Assembly: GCA_035235625.1 (NCBI GenBank)
Contig: CP141144.1
Coordinates: forward strand, 33,912,014 to 33,976,013
Length of the DNA: 64,000 nt
DNA from: Saururus chinensis
Taxonomy: Eukaryota > Streptophyta > Magnoliopsida > Piperales > Saururaceae
Reading direction: 5' to 3'
This document shows, in pieces, positions 9,692 to 20,329 of this stretch. Position 1 is the stretch's first letter; the number at the start of each line of letters is the position of its first letter. The notes below the pieces were generated by a model. It ran no database searches and was not told where the DNA came from. It was given only the letters and a program-made list of their open reading frames with translations. A program made the translations under genes and the position numbers.

Positions 9692-12600
9692 TCATGTGGA
9701 ACCGTTTCTCGTTAGACTTCTCAAGAAGGAGCCACTCTTGGTTATCTCCCTGAGTGGTTTGTTAGTGAACCGGATGAGATTATAGGCCCATGCGCCAAAG
9801 ACGGTCCCACCAATGGGACCCACGATGTAAACCCATATACTCTTGTAGCGGTGTCCGACTATTGCTGGGCCCAGGCTCCTAGCTGGGTTCATGGATGCCC
9901 CGGATATTGGCCTACAAAAAATAAAGAAACATAGTAATTCTATTAGTGCATGTTGGTTGTGTTTGACAACCAAACCACCAGCAGTTTGGATTCTGTTAGA
10001 CTGTTTACCCTGCAAATAAGACATTTAACAAGACAGTGGCCCCCACAGCAAGTCCTGCCAGTTCTCCAATCTGAGGAAACATAACCAGTAAAAGATCAAC
10101 ATAAAATCGTATTGCAATCAGAATTTTCATAAATTATAAGGTTCATTTGCTCCATTAATAGAAGTCAACAGTTTTATCCAATCATCATCCGGGATTGCTG
10201 AAAGGGCAAGTTTGGCTGCTAGTGTCGGCCACCAAACTTCACAATTTGGTGCAACATGAGCCAATTAGTCAAAGACATTAACTAAAATCTACACAAGTCA
10301 TGCGCCATTTTCGGTGTATTAATCGTAGTCATTATTAAGTACTTTTTTTCACAATATTAATTTTATGCTTCCATTTTAAATACAAGAGTTGTATAAACTT
10401 TTTTACCCCGTCCAAGTTATTTTAGGTTTATCATATTCCTATTTTAGTATTATTTATATATATATTTTTTATCTATTTAATAAGGGCATTCATTGGTATT
10501 CTTTATATATACCCAGGGCTGGCTCAAAAGAATTGGGGGCCTAAGGCGAAAATTTTATTATTTCTAACAAAAGCATTGTATTAATTTATCTATTTTTATT
10601 AAAAAAATTATACCCTAATTCTTATTTTTAATAGATATTTTTACATAAAAAGGTAAATGTTCCTCTATCCTACATTAATAGCTTCATTTAATTTTGTAAA
10701 AAAATTATTATTTTTTTGAAAAACCAAATAGAGCTATTATTATAGAATGAAGGATATTTTATTAAAAGTATTTAAAAAAACCAAAAACCTAAAGGTTATG
10801 CTAAATAAAATTAGTATATAAATTAAATTCTAAAAAGAATAATATGACCAATTTTTAGTTTTCCAAATTCAAAGAGAGCCTAAGAGATAGAAAGTGTTGT
10901 ATTTAGAAAATGAGATGAGAGAGTATCTATTTTGTAGAATTGAGGAGAGATGAAAACTCATGTTGAAATTTGTGGAATGGAATAGAATGGAAAAAAGTCG
11001 GTGGAATCATGGTCGTGGAGTAGGGATAAAATGAGGAAGAAGGTTATCTTTAGTAGTTATTATGGGCTAAGGTATAAAATATTTTCAAGGCTAATTTAAA
11101 CCTCATTTGATAAGTACTAGATTTATTTTCGACAAAGGTAAATAACTGGGAAGAGTTTTGTCTGCTCTCCACTGGCTATGAGCTTAGCTTAAGTTACTCA
11201 TGGGGAGCCCTTCAACCACAAGATTAACAGGACGTTAGTGTGCTTTGACATATGCATTGTCAATCTTAAATATCAGGGGCTCCCATGCGTAGCTTATGCT
11301 AGGCTCTTTGTCAGTGAGGAGCATGAAAATCTCTTCCAAATAATTGTTATTTATCACATGAATTTTCTTTTAGAAGTTACAACTTTTAAATTATATATTA
11401 TAAGTTTAAAGGCTTAGAAATTTACACATAATAAGAGTTAAAATAATAGGACATGAAGTAGGTAAAATTTCTAATATAGCATTTATGTTTTTTTAATAGA
11501 TTATGCAAGTTATTTGTCTTTCATATATTAGATATATTTTTGTTTAATAAAATCACATATTAGTATATATGAGGCCTTATTGTGAGGTGGGGCCTTAGGC
11601 AAATGCCTAGGTGGCCTAAGGTTCCAGCCGGCCCTGTATATACCTAACTAATACAGCTTCACTCTCAAAACTTCTCTCTTAAACATATGAAAAAAAAACT
11701 AATTAGAGCAGCAGTGGCTGGCCGTTAGATCATGATGTCTAACCCTTGATTTGATAGCCAGTAGCTAGAGCTAAGATATGTTCTAAATATATTGCCCCTC
11801 TAATTTTGGTATATTATATTTGTATTTTGGTGGAGACTAGCTAACTAAGCAGGAGTGAATAGTTGGACTCACTGCCCTATTGTCTGTGGCAACGCCAGAG
11901 ATGACAAACATGAGGTAGAAAGATATGATAAACTCCAGCACAAGAGACTGAACATCAGAACCAGCCGGAATTGTCCCTGGAAAGTGCTCGTGCTTCCCAC
12001 CAAATAGCAGGCGTAGAGTTCCGCTTGCAAGCGTTGAGCCCAGGACTTGAGCAGAGACATATGCTGGGACCTGCAACAAAGCATATAGAAGTTTTAATAT
12101 TTCTATGCTCATATACTTTCTTTGTCTTACATTAATAGTTATATTAAGTTTTTCAAAAGGAATTAATTTTAGTCTAATTTAAAAAATTAAATGTAACTAT
12201 TAATTTGAAACAAGGAGAATAGAAGATTCAAACCATATGAGAAATTGTAAGATGCTTTCAAGCAAAATCATCACTCCTTATCTAGCATGAGTAATTAGAT
12301 TACAATCCGAGGACTCATGTCAAGCTTAATGCATATTTTCAATATACAATCTAGAGTTAGGGGTGTTAATAAGCCGAATATCATCGAATTTTAAAGTGTT
12401 TAAGCTTGAGCTTGAAACTTCAATTTCGACCTCTAGTAAAGCTCGAATAGATTTCGAAATTAGTTCAAGCTAAGTCCAGTTGATATGCCTTATATTCATA
12501 AATAAATTTTATAATTAATAATTTAAAAATATTTAGAGAAAAATCACTAAAAAGAATATGGTTAGTAAGTAGTCCAATATGTTAGATTAGAAATTCAAAT

Positions 12601-13845
12601 GAACTAATCTTTGTTAATTTTAATTTTATAAGTTAAACTATTAATACACCATAGAGGGAGTAGAGTTTCATAAAAACTATTTCTAGATCTCATAAGATAA
12701 TTATATAATTCCACTAAATAATAACCTCATATGTACATAAAAAAAATAAAAATGCTATATTTATTAAAAAAATTAAAACTTGGGAGATATGATATACATA
12801 TATATCATATCAAACTCAAATTGAGTCAAACTGAAGCCGTGAGTTGAGCTTTTAGAGATTAATTTAACGCCTCTACCTGAAGCATATAAATTTTTTTAAT
12901 AGGCTTGAGCCCATGCATGATTCTCGCACAGCGCTCAATTTTGAACCAGCCGACTCGAGCTGCTGAGTTAGCTATCATCCGTAATTCCTCATTTTCTATT
13001 TGGTAGACACAAGGCGTGTGCAACGTAAGGACATTTTGTGCAATGGCGATAAATTCAAGAATGTAATTTTAGAGGGATACCTGTTTCCAAGGAAATCTAC
13101 CACAAGTGGCAAAGGCAATGGTGACGGCAGGATTGAAGTGGGCACCGGAGATGTGACCGACGGAGTAGACCATGACCATCACAACCAGGCCCCATACAAT
13201 ACAAATGCCTGGAAATGTAACAGACCCTTTGCTCAGATTAACGACCACAGATGCACAGCCGGCGAAGATCACAAAATATGTTCCAAACACCTCTGCAATC
13301 AACTTTTGTAAAGACAAAAAAAATTAGTAGAGAAGAATTGGGTCACAGACCGAGCATATAAAATTTGGACTTCTTTCATAGCCTTCTTTGACCTTCGTTT
13401 CTAATCATGATGATAAGAACAAAGACTAATAGTATCTAATAATATTATGGGTCCTTCTAGAACATCATAATTTGCAGATTATGCTTCATTCAATCATATT
13501 TTCATTTATTTGTTGAAACTTAGCATCCATGGCTTTTGGCTTGGATCAAAGTCAATTCTAGTAAGCATTGAGTTTAATGGAAAGATCATGTAGTTGTGAA
13601 GACCTGACTTCATGAGCTTGATGACTTGTATTAAAGAGAAATAACTTCAACGAAAAATAGATACGGATGAAAGGAGTTACCTTTTGCAAGAAAGGTACAG
13701 AGATATCAAGACATGTTCTTGGGCTGTCTTTTGCATGAACATTACCATTTTCCATATTAACAATCTGTTCGTGATCATCCTTGGTGCTCCCATCCACTCC
13801 CTCAAATTTTGCATGGGCTGCATTTGACCCTAGTATCTCAGCCAT
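9692..13845 (-). CDS. NIP1-like: NOD26-like intrinsic protein (aquaporin), NIP subgroup I type, 5 exons
   Basis: Membrane channel for small uncharged solutes. Exons on the minus strand: 13845-13681, 13302-13081, 12070-11873, 10070-10009, 9911-9692; all junctions are GT..AG and frames join cleanly to 288 aa ending at TGA. Both NPA motifs are present (SGAHFNPAV, residues 112-114; GASMNPARS, 224-226). Aligned to aquaporin filter positions, the aromatic/arginine filter is W92, V212, A221, R227, the set known for NIP subgroup I (nodulin-26 like: glycerol, ammonia, peroxide, arsenite). The tail [15 protein letters not shown] resembles the nodulin-26 tail phosphorylated by calcium-dependent kinases; S277 is the likely site. 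I chose the start MAEILG at 13845; an in-frame ATG nine codons upstream (13872) is possible. Exon number and length fit the family. Introns hold a hAT element (intron 3) and a small MITE-like repeat (intron 2). No damage seen. Confidence 0.93.
10514..11636. mobile_element. Non-autonomous hAT element in intron 3 of the NIP gene
   Basis: Ends are cagggctggct (left) and, reverse-complemented, cagggccggct (right), 10 of 11 identical. Perfect 8-bp direct repeats tatatacc flank it at 10506-10513 and 11637-11644; an 8-bp duplication with short CAGGG-type inverted ends is diagnostic of the hAT superfamily. The 1123-bp body is AT-rich with no transposase. It lies wholly within intron 3 and leaves the splice sites untouched, but makes up most of that 1.8-kb intron. 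Confidence 0.9.
11140..11352. mobile_element. Fold-back (hairpin) element nested in the hAT element
   Basis: Two inverted arms of about 75-85 bp: the left arm carries actggctatgagcttagctt and catggggagccc, the right arm their diverged complements gggctcccatgcgtagctta and cctcactgacaaagag when read in reverse. The arms surround a spacer of roughly 40 bp. This is the shape of a MITE or a long hairpin. I could not settle its exact ends or target duplication. Confidence 0.65.
12114..12219. mobile_element. Stowaway-like MITE in intron 2 of the NIP gene
   Basis: Imperfect terminal inverted repeats: left ctttgtcttacattaatagt, right (reversed) ccttgtttcaaattaatagt. Size about 105 bp, AT-rich, no coding. 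The ends resemble Stowaway/mariner-type MITEs (ctccctccgtccc...) but are diverged, and a TA target duplication is not clean. Confidence 0.45.
12355..12990. mobile_element. Possible decayed repeat with AGCTCGAG-type words in intron 2
   Basis: Begins aggggtgttaataagccgaa and ends in sequence rich in cgactcgagctgctgag, words typical of some plant hAT-derived MITEs. No matching terminal repeat or target duplication could be defined, so the limits are rough. Confidence 0.25.
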
Positions 13846-13888
13846 AGACAAGGCCCAAAACTGAAAGACCAAATTTTTCTAATGGCAG

Positions 13889-13925
<37 letters not shown>

Positions 13926-14330
13926 ACTGACTTCAAAGGAGTAAAGGACGCACAGAAGCAGAAATGAGAGAGCAATTTATGCAATGAATGGTTATGACTT
14001 TAATGGTGTGAAAGGGTTCATTGAAAGCAGTCCAACAACCCCCCACCAGATAGAATTTACAAGGGGAAGAGACAGTTGGGGACCTGGGCAATAAAAAGTG
14101 TAATTGAGGTCTTGCTCTTTGAAGTTAACGACTTTGTCTTTCTGTGGATAAGAAGAAAAAAAGGCCTGAAAAACCAGCCCCCATTTATTCAGCTGCTTTA
14201 AATACAACACCGGAATTGTTGCTGTAGAATTTGACTTGTGCACTCTTGAGGAGCCCTTTCCCGCATGGTCATGGGTGTACATCACAGGATAATTGCATTT
14301 TAAACTTACTGGGTCACTCTTCAATTATCA
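13846..14330 (-). promoter_or_regulatory. Putative 5' UTR and core promoter of the NIP gene
   Basis: On the coding strand a (CT)15 tract (13892-13921) lies about 47 bp ahead of the chosen ATG; such pyrimidine patches are common in plant 5' leaders and core promoters. About 60 bp further upstream is an AT-rich word (cattgcataaattgct) that could act as a weak TATA element. The start site is not determined. The 110-codon minus-strand frame at 13992-14324 has no motif and is not called a gene. Confidence 0.35.
13892..13921. repeat. (GA)15 microsatellite
   Basis: Thirty bases of alternating ag just upstream of the NIP start codon; on the gene's strand it reads (CT)n. Confidence 0.95.
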
Positions 14331-14394
14331 TCAGCTACAAACATTTAAGAGGTCGCCTAGCGCATGAGAGGGCGGGAGCCAAATAAGTCAAACA

Positions 14395-14680
14395 CGAATC
14401 CAATTTGTATTGTATCAAACTCTTAAGGATTTTCTAAAGAACAGTAGGTTCTCTTTTCAGAAATGATATAAAGGTAATAAAACCTCTCAAAGAACCGACT
14501 ATTTATACGCTAACTAATCTTCTGTCCGTCCGGCAACAACGAATCCAAGTTGTATTGTATCAAACTCTTTAAGGCTTTTCTAAAGAACAGAAGGTGCTTG
14601 TCTCAGAAATGATGCAAAAGGTCTAAAACTCTCACAGACCCGACTACTTATACCCTTACTAATCTTCTGTCCGACCCATA
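14395..14680. repeat. 145-bp tandem duplication upstream of the NIP gene
   Basis: Two copies begin cgaatccaa at 14395 and 14540 and share tgtattgtatcaaactct, tctaaagaacag, cagaaatgat and taatcttctgtccg in order. They are diverged (roughly 15% by eye). They lie about 0.55-0.83 kb upstream of the NIP start codon. Confidence 0.85.
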
Positions 14681-16189
14681 GTAATAGCTCCATTTGTAAA
14701 AATAATATCTAATATTAATAGCTTCATTTGGCTCAATTTAAATAATTAGATATTTAAAAAAGGGCTAAGGAGCTATTCTCTAAAGTGATTTACTGAAATA
14801 GCCAAAGAATATAGGGTATTATATAAAATGTCTTATATTTCTTTGTAATACACAAAATAGCTCTATGCGGAGCACATGGTTCCTCCTACATATGTACCAT
14901 GACAAGACACAATTACCTCTAATCAAACACAAAACCAAAAAACCACTCCACCTTCTCATCTTTGCTCGGTTCCCTATTTAGACTACTTTACACCTATTTT
15001 TGCTGCTACAATACTGTTGGCATCAGCATCCCCTCACTAACTTATCGTAACCTCCAAAACCCACTCACCGAAGCAGAAACACCTTAAGAGCATAATGTCA
15101 TACGACACCTACCTCAGGGCCTTCCAACATCAACTGGCTGGAGGTAGGCGCCTAACAATTTGAAATCTTTCTATTTTGACTAATGAACATAAAGCGGGAA
15201 AAAGAGTCAGGTTTTTATCATCAGTTCACCATGTCTGTCAGCGCAAGGGTAGCAACAAGAAAGGTAAGATATTTAATAATATTTAGGCATTTTTTAGGTG
15301 TAGTACATTGCATGGAGGCTAGGACATTTAATTTATAGATGAATATGATGTGATTTTATAGTAGAAATATGCTAAAATTTAAACGGGTGTGGCGATTGTT
15401 TTTTGGGAGGGGGGTGGTAGTGTTAGAATTGTTGCATCATTAGCCGATAGGGGTGGTAGCCAAAATTGGTTCTAACTGATTTTATAGTTATATTTGTAGG
15501 CATAGATAAGAAGATTAGTTAAAAAACCATTCACAGTTGGGAAGACACTCCACGTTGACAAAATTTAGATTAGAACTTGCACTAGTGGGAAGACAACCCA
15601 TGTAAGAACATAAGCATCCTTATGTCATGTAATGGCTTATGCCGTGATCAAAACAATGTCATTAATGTGTATTTTTGAGTTAGTTTAAGTATGAAGATTG
15701 ATTTCTTAAGGTAGAGAGAAAGGAAGATTTATATCCATTTTTTGTCAGGTGAAAATGTCAAGTGATAACATATACACACATCACATTCACACACTTTAGG
15801 GTAAAAAAGAGTTTAGTTAAAAGAATGAGGAAAAATGGAGGGTTATCAAGTAAAAAATAAAAAGTTTGGTCAGAATGACCGATTGCGAGATTGGAACGAT
15901 CAATCACAATGGAATCAAAACATCAATGCTAAACACATACAACTGATTGTTCTTTTCCTTCTTCCATCTACACCATTGTTTTTTACGAGACTTGACTGCT
16001 AACAAGTGACAGTTGACAATTGATAGTCAACAAGCATGCACACATGACTACTCTTGTACATGTCTAAGGAAATTGTACAAGCAAACTCCTTATCGAAATG
16101 CTTATTATCTCTTATGGCTTGTACCCAACTCATCCCTCTGATTGAAGATTAAAAAGTCTACAATAATACAACATTTTGCTTGCAATTGG

Positions 16190-17800
16190 ATAATATTTTG
16201 TAAAGGCCGAACACATGTATGAACTATAAAATTCTTGATATTAAACACTTCGCAACCATTCAACCATGACGAATGAAACCTAGAAGGGTGTCCCTCACTA
16301 AGGCATGTAATAGTGAACCTAGAATGATTGGATTTGACAACCCTAAACTTAAAGTTGTTATATGTGGTGGCATCATGGATGTGGGCTAGAAGAGCATGCT
16401 TGTTTTTGAACTCTGTTCCAAGTTCAATAAATTTCTAGTTGACAACCCTTGGCACCATGCAACTGTACCCTTTAATCATCTTCACCAATTTTGACTGTGT
16501 ACACATGTTTTTTGTGTTCTTCTAGTCTACAGAACAATGAAATTAACAGTTGGTGATCTAAAGTATGTATTACATAGTTGAAATTTTGACAGTTGAAAAT
16601 CCAACAGTTCATAGTCAATAGCTAGCCAGTCCATAGTCCACTTTCGGTTAGTTGGCTTCCAGCCAATTCCAATGTATTTATATTTTTACCTTCTAATAAT
16701 ATAGGATATGGGGTCGTTAGTTCTAAAACATTTTTCCTTGTCATTTTAGTTTATCGTTTTGGATCCTTCGCATGAGATAATGGAACTTGCACGATCACAT
16801 CAAACTCGAGGTAATAGGTTGCACTTCTTTGCATCATAGTAAAGCTAATTTCACATAAGGCAACATAGGGCCCTTGATTCGGGGTGTTGGAATCAAATAT
16901 CATATGGGACTAGTGTTGGCAATATCTATCTAGGTGAGGAATTTTAGGCTTCTGTGCTTCATTATCCCCACCTTCATTTCCTACAAGGTCTTCACTGACC
17001 CCTCCATTAACATGGTCCATTGAAAGACTCACATATACATATCAAGGAAATAGTCATGTCTCACCTGCTCCTTTTCTTCACGTATATCCAATTCACAAAA
17101 TTCATACTCTTGGAATGTACTCGGAACATACTCGTTCAATCTTTCATTGCAAATAATATCTCGTTGCCCGTCTAATAGACACTGAGTACTATCATCATCT
17201 ATAGTCATGAATGTAATTGGAGATTTCTTTTCAATCATGTCCTTTACCTTCAAAAGGAATTCATCTATCTCATCATTTTTGTCATCGTAGCTCAAATGCA
17301 CCATTGCACAACTTTTGTTCTCTACATTTATAGCCATATCATTATCCTTTTCGACTTTGATTGGAAAACTATCTACTATCTCTATCCATACTCACCTTCC
17401 CTTTCTCTTCATTCGGTTGCTTCATCCTCTTTACACCAACAATGAGACCATCACATCCTATGAGTCCCTTCCAACTCCTACACTTCGTATATAATCAATT
17501 GAATAGCACTCATCTTTGACCTATTGTCTAGCATGAATTAAGTAATACTCTTGTTGTTGGTTACTTCCAATGGAGGAATGTCCATTTGAATGACAATGGG
17601 GTATATGAAACTCAATTTCAATAAATATTCCATTCATGAGTACTCTATCATCCCACATAAAGTATCCAACATCTCCTTACAACTAATCTAGCCTGGAACA
17701 AATATTAGTCTAGACTTTGCACCATTAACATTGTACTTTATGTCAGTGGAATCATAAAAGTAATTGCAAACACATAGCACTTACTATTCTTCTTCTGATT
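16190..17800 (-). pseudogene. MULE transposase remains, N-terminal half
   Basis: Reading the minus strand downward from about 17.76 kb, the translation shows AKSRLIFVPG and EMLDTLCGMIEYS, like the PB1-like start of plant Mutator transposases. A 102-codon acidic open stretch follows (17337-17029). Then at 16470-16190 comes GTEFKNKHALLAHIHDATTY, FRVVKSNHSRFTITC and an HTC-type ending, the pattern of the MuDR DNA-binding domain. Several in-frame stops separate these pieces. The DDE catalytic core and the SWIM zinc finger, expected downstream, are not recognisable, so the copy is dead. Acidic low-complexity sequence at 18.3-18.9 kb on the same strand may be part of the same gene's 5' region. Confidence 0.6.
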
Positions 17801-18139
17801 CCATCTACACCTCTATCTTTGAGGACAATTGTTGGATTTAATAGGTGAAAGCATACAACCAACAACCAAAAGCCGACAGTCAACAATCTATAATGAATAG
17901 CCAACAGCTGAGATGCCAAATAACATCGCACACCTTTAGTGTACACCTTCAGTGTAAACCAGTAATAAACCTTTTTGAACAATTAGAAACATGAATCCTA
18001 CGCCTTTGTATCACCATACAACTCAGTCCTTCTTCATATATTTCAACAGCCACTTAAATGTGGTCAATACATGCACTAACTATAATTTTAACACACAAAT
18101 CCGACCATGAATCCCAGCAGTAATCCATGCTGCCATTTC

Positions 18140-18302
18140 TGTGCGATTGATGGGTGTTGGGACAAATGATGGCCGAACACTAAAAAAAAGCCGCTCCTTT
18201 CTTATGTGTACCAAAAGTCATCTATGCAACAATTTTTGCACAATTGATGTGTGTTGGGACAAGTTATAATGGTCGAACCCTTAAAAAACAACTATCTTTT
18301 CT
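18140..18302. repeat. Local duplication of about 99-bp period inside the MULE
   Basis: Two blocks share attgatgNgtgttgggacaa followed by ggNcgaacNcttaaaaaa (about 18146 and 18243). Diverged and short. Confidence 0.6.
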
Positions 18303-20329
18303 AATGCTTTGTTCTTTCTTCATTCAACGAGCTATGACTCTTCAATCTTCTTCACTAAGGCAATGTCTCTCTTTAGAAATAATGATCATTTTAGGAGGAT
18401 CAGGTGAGGAGGTAGAAATCTTGCTGGTTAGGCTACAGAAAATGTGGGTTATGGGTGTTGACAAATTTGAGCATTGCATTGGGATATGTAGAAGGTTTTT
18501 CATCCTATCCCATCTGCACCCATTAATCATTACACAAGTACCAATAGGACCATCAATCTCCTCTGCAGGAGCCTCCTTTGTAGCTTCAACTACTATATCC
18601 TCTTCAAGACCATTCCCACCATATGTATCTTCCTCATCCTCAAACTTATCAATTATCTCTTGTGCAATAGTCTAAATATCTAAAAAAATCACTAAGAAAT
18701 TGCATCATAATAGTCCCACCTTCATCCTTACCAATATCAATAGGGCATATACCCTCATCAATAACATGTATAGGACTTTCACCCTACCCACTAGCATTAC
18801 CTTGGATAATACCCTCCCCACCACCACCACCTGGGCTATGCCCTCCACAAATCTAATACTCATGGCCACCAACAACATGGACATCACCAACAGGGTCCTC
18901 ACCCTCATCCTTTGAAATCAAGAGCTTTCTCTGACCCCCACACTTGGTTCAATAGTTTAACTGTAGGTAGGATCTGAGGGACATGAGGGAGTGCTAGTGC
19001 TTGTTAAGAATATTTAAGGCTAGTCACCTTATAGAAACCTTTGTGGTCATCTGTATGATTTTGTTGTTAGAAACCATAAAGACAAAGTCCCCCAAATGTC
19101 TTTGTAGAAGATGGTGGAAGGCTTGAGTAGGAAACATGTTCTTATAACCTTTTTTCATGAGGAATTGCTAGAATCAAGTCCTCATGAACATCTTCTTTGA
19201 AGTGCATGGCTTTTGAAGTGATCTTTCTAAACCTAGATATACTTGTATGAGGATTTTGTCTACAAGTTCCCCTCAAAAAAGTTTTTTTGGCTGAATTGCT
19301 TGGTGTTGTGTTTGCCGACTTGCTCGGACTTGGCCCTTCCTTTGCACGACTGTGTGTCATCCCACTATGAGCCTTCAAGAGTATGGATGTAAATATTACC
19401 ATAAAATAAGTCAAATCCAATTCTGACTATGACAATAAGTGCAATCCAAGTGATCAGTTATCCGGGATGATAGTCAACATTTTACTCAGTTGGTAGTTAG
19501 CTTTCACCATTCCACAATCGAAAGTCCTATCCACCTCAATAACCATTCCAACACCCACCCTTCCCCAGAAAATCACAAAAGATTTTTATTTTAGAATGTG
19601 TTTATAGTAATTATGACTAAATCAGACAAAACCTAGAGTGCATACACCAAACTATACACTAAAAATGCCTAAATATGAGTAAAAACCTTACCTTCTTTGT
19701 TGCTAACCTTGCACTAAGACAGGTGGAGAATTGATGATGAAACCCTTTGCCTATTTCCTGGTTTTCCTTTCACTAGTGGCTATGGGATGTAGATTTGTGT
19801 GGTTTAGGTGTGATTAGATTTCAGACAAGATGAAGTTGGAATGGATGGAGGTAGGTGCAAAATAAGCATCGGTTAGGGCTAAAAATGAGAGGGGATATCC
19901 ACTTGCAGTGAGGGGATTTCCACTTCAATTAAGGGGTTATCAAGGTTATGATTAGAATGGGAGGCTCACTGGTGTATAGAGGGTGAAGTTCACAAGGGGA
20001 TGCTAGCGATGATAGAATTGCAGGGGCAGAAATTGGTGCTGACTGGTTAGAAGGGGATAACTAATATTTGGGAGTTAGCATATAGAGGGAAAATGAGAAT
20101 GCATAGTGCCTTTTGTGTCTTGTGCTTGGTTACGGGCAATTTTATCTTTTCATGTCCTATGTGCGGTGGAACAACATATGTACGACCATTTGGTGTTCTA
20201 TGAAAAAATTACACATTTTGTGTAATACTCTATATATTGAGCTCTATTTTTTATTCTCTTTTGCAGCGGCTTCCATCATTGATATAATTACTATTTATCC
20301 AAATTGAGCTATTAATATTGGATGGAACA

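Larger units (their letters stand above)
14711..20319 (-). mobile_element. Decayed Mutator-like element (MULE)
   Basis: Long, diverged terminal inverted repeats of about 170 bp or more: left about 14765-14935, right about 20115-20275. Matching blocks include atatagggtattatataaaatgt against atatagagtattacacaaaatgt and, further in, catgacaagacacaattacc against a similar right-end block. A 13-bp inverted word, aatattaatagct, sits outside these at 14711 and 20308-20319 and may mark the true ends. Transposase remains are on the minus strand inside. No 9-bp target duplication could be recognised. Length about 5.6 kb. Confidence 0.55.

Noticed and set aside
13992-14324. 110-codon minus frame just upstream of the NIP gene
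   Set aside because: No homology recognised; it lies in the promoter region and carries no domain.
18244-18915. Open frames in the 18.2-18.9 kb region as a host gene
   Set aside because: The opposite strand gives acidic, glycine-rich text more consistent with the 5' part of a decayed MULE gene; neither strand supports a host protein.
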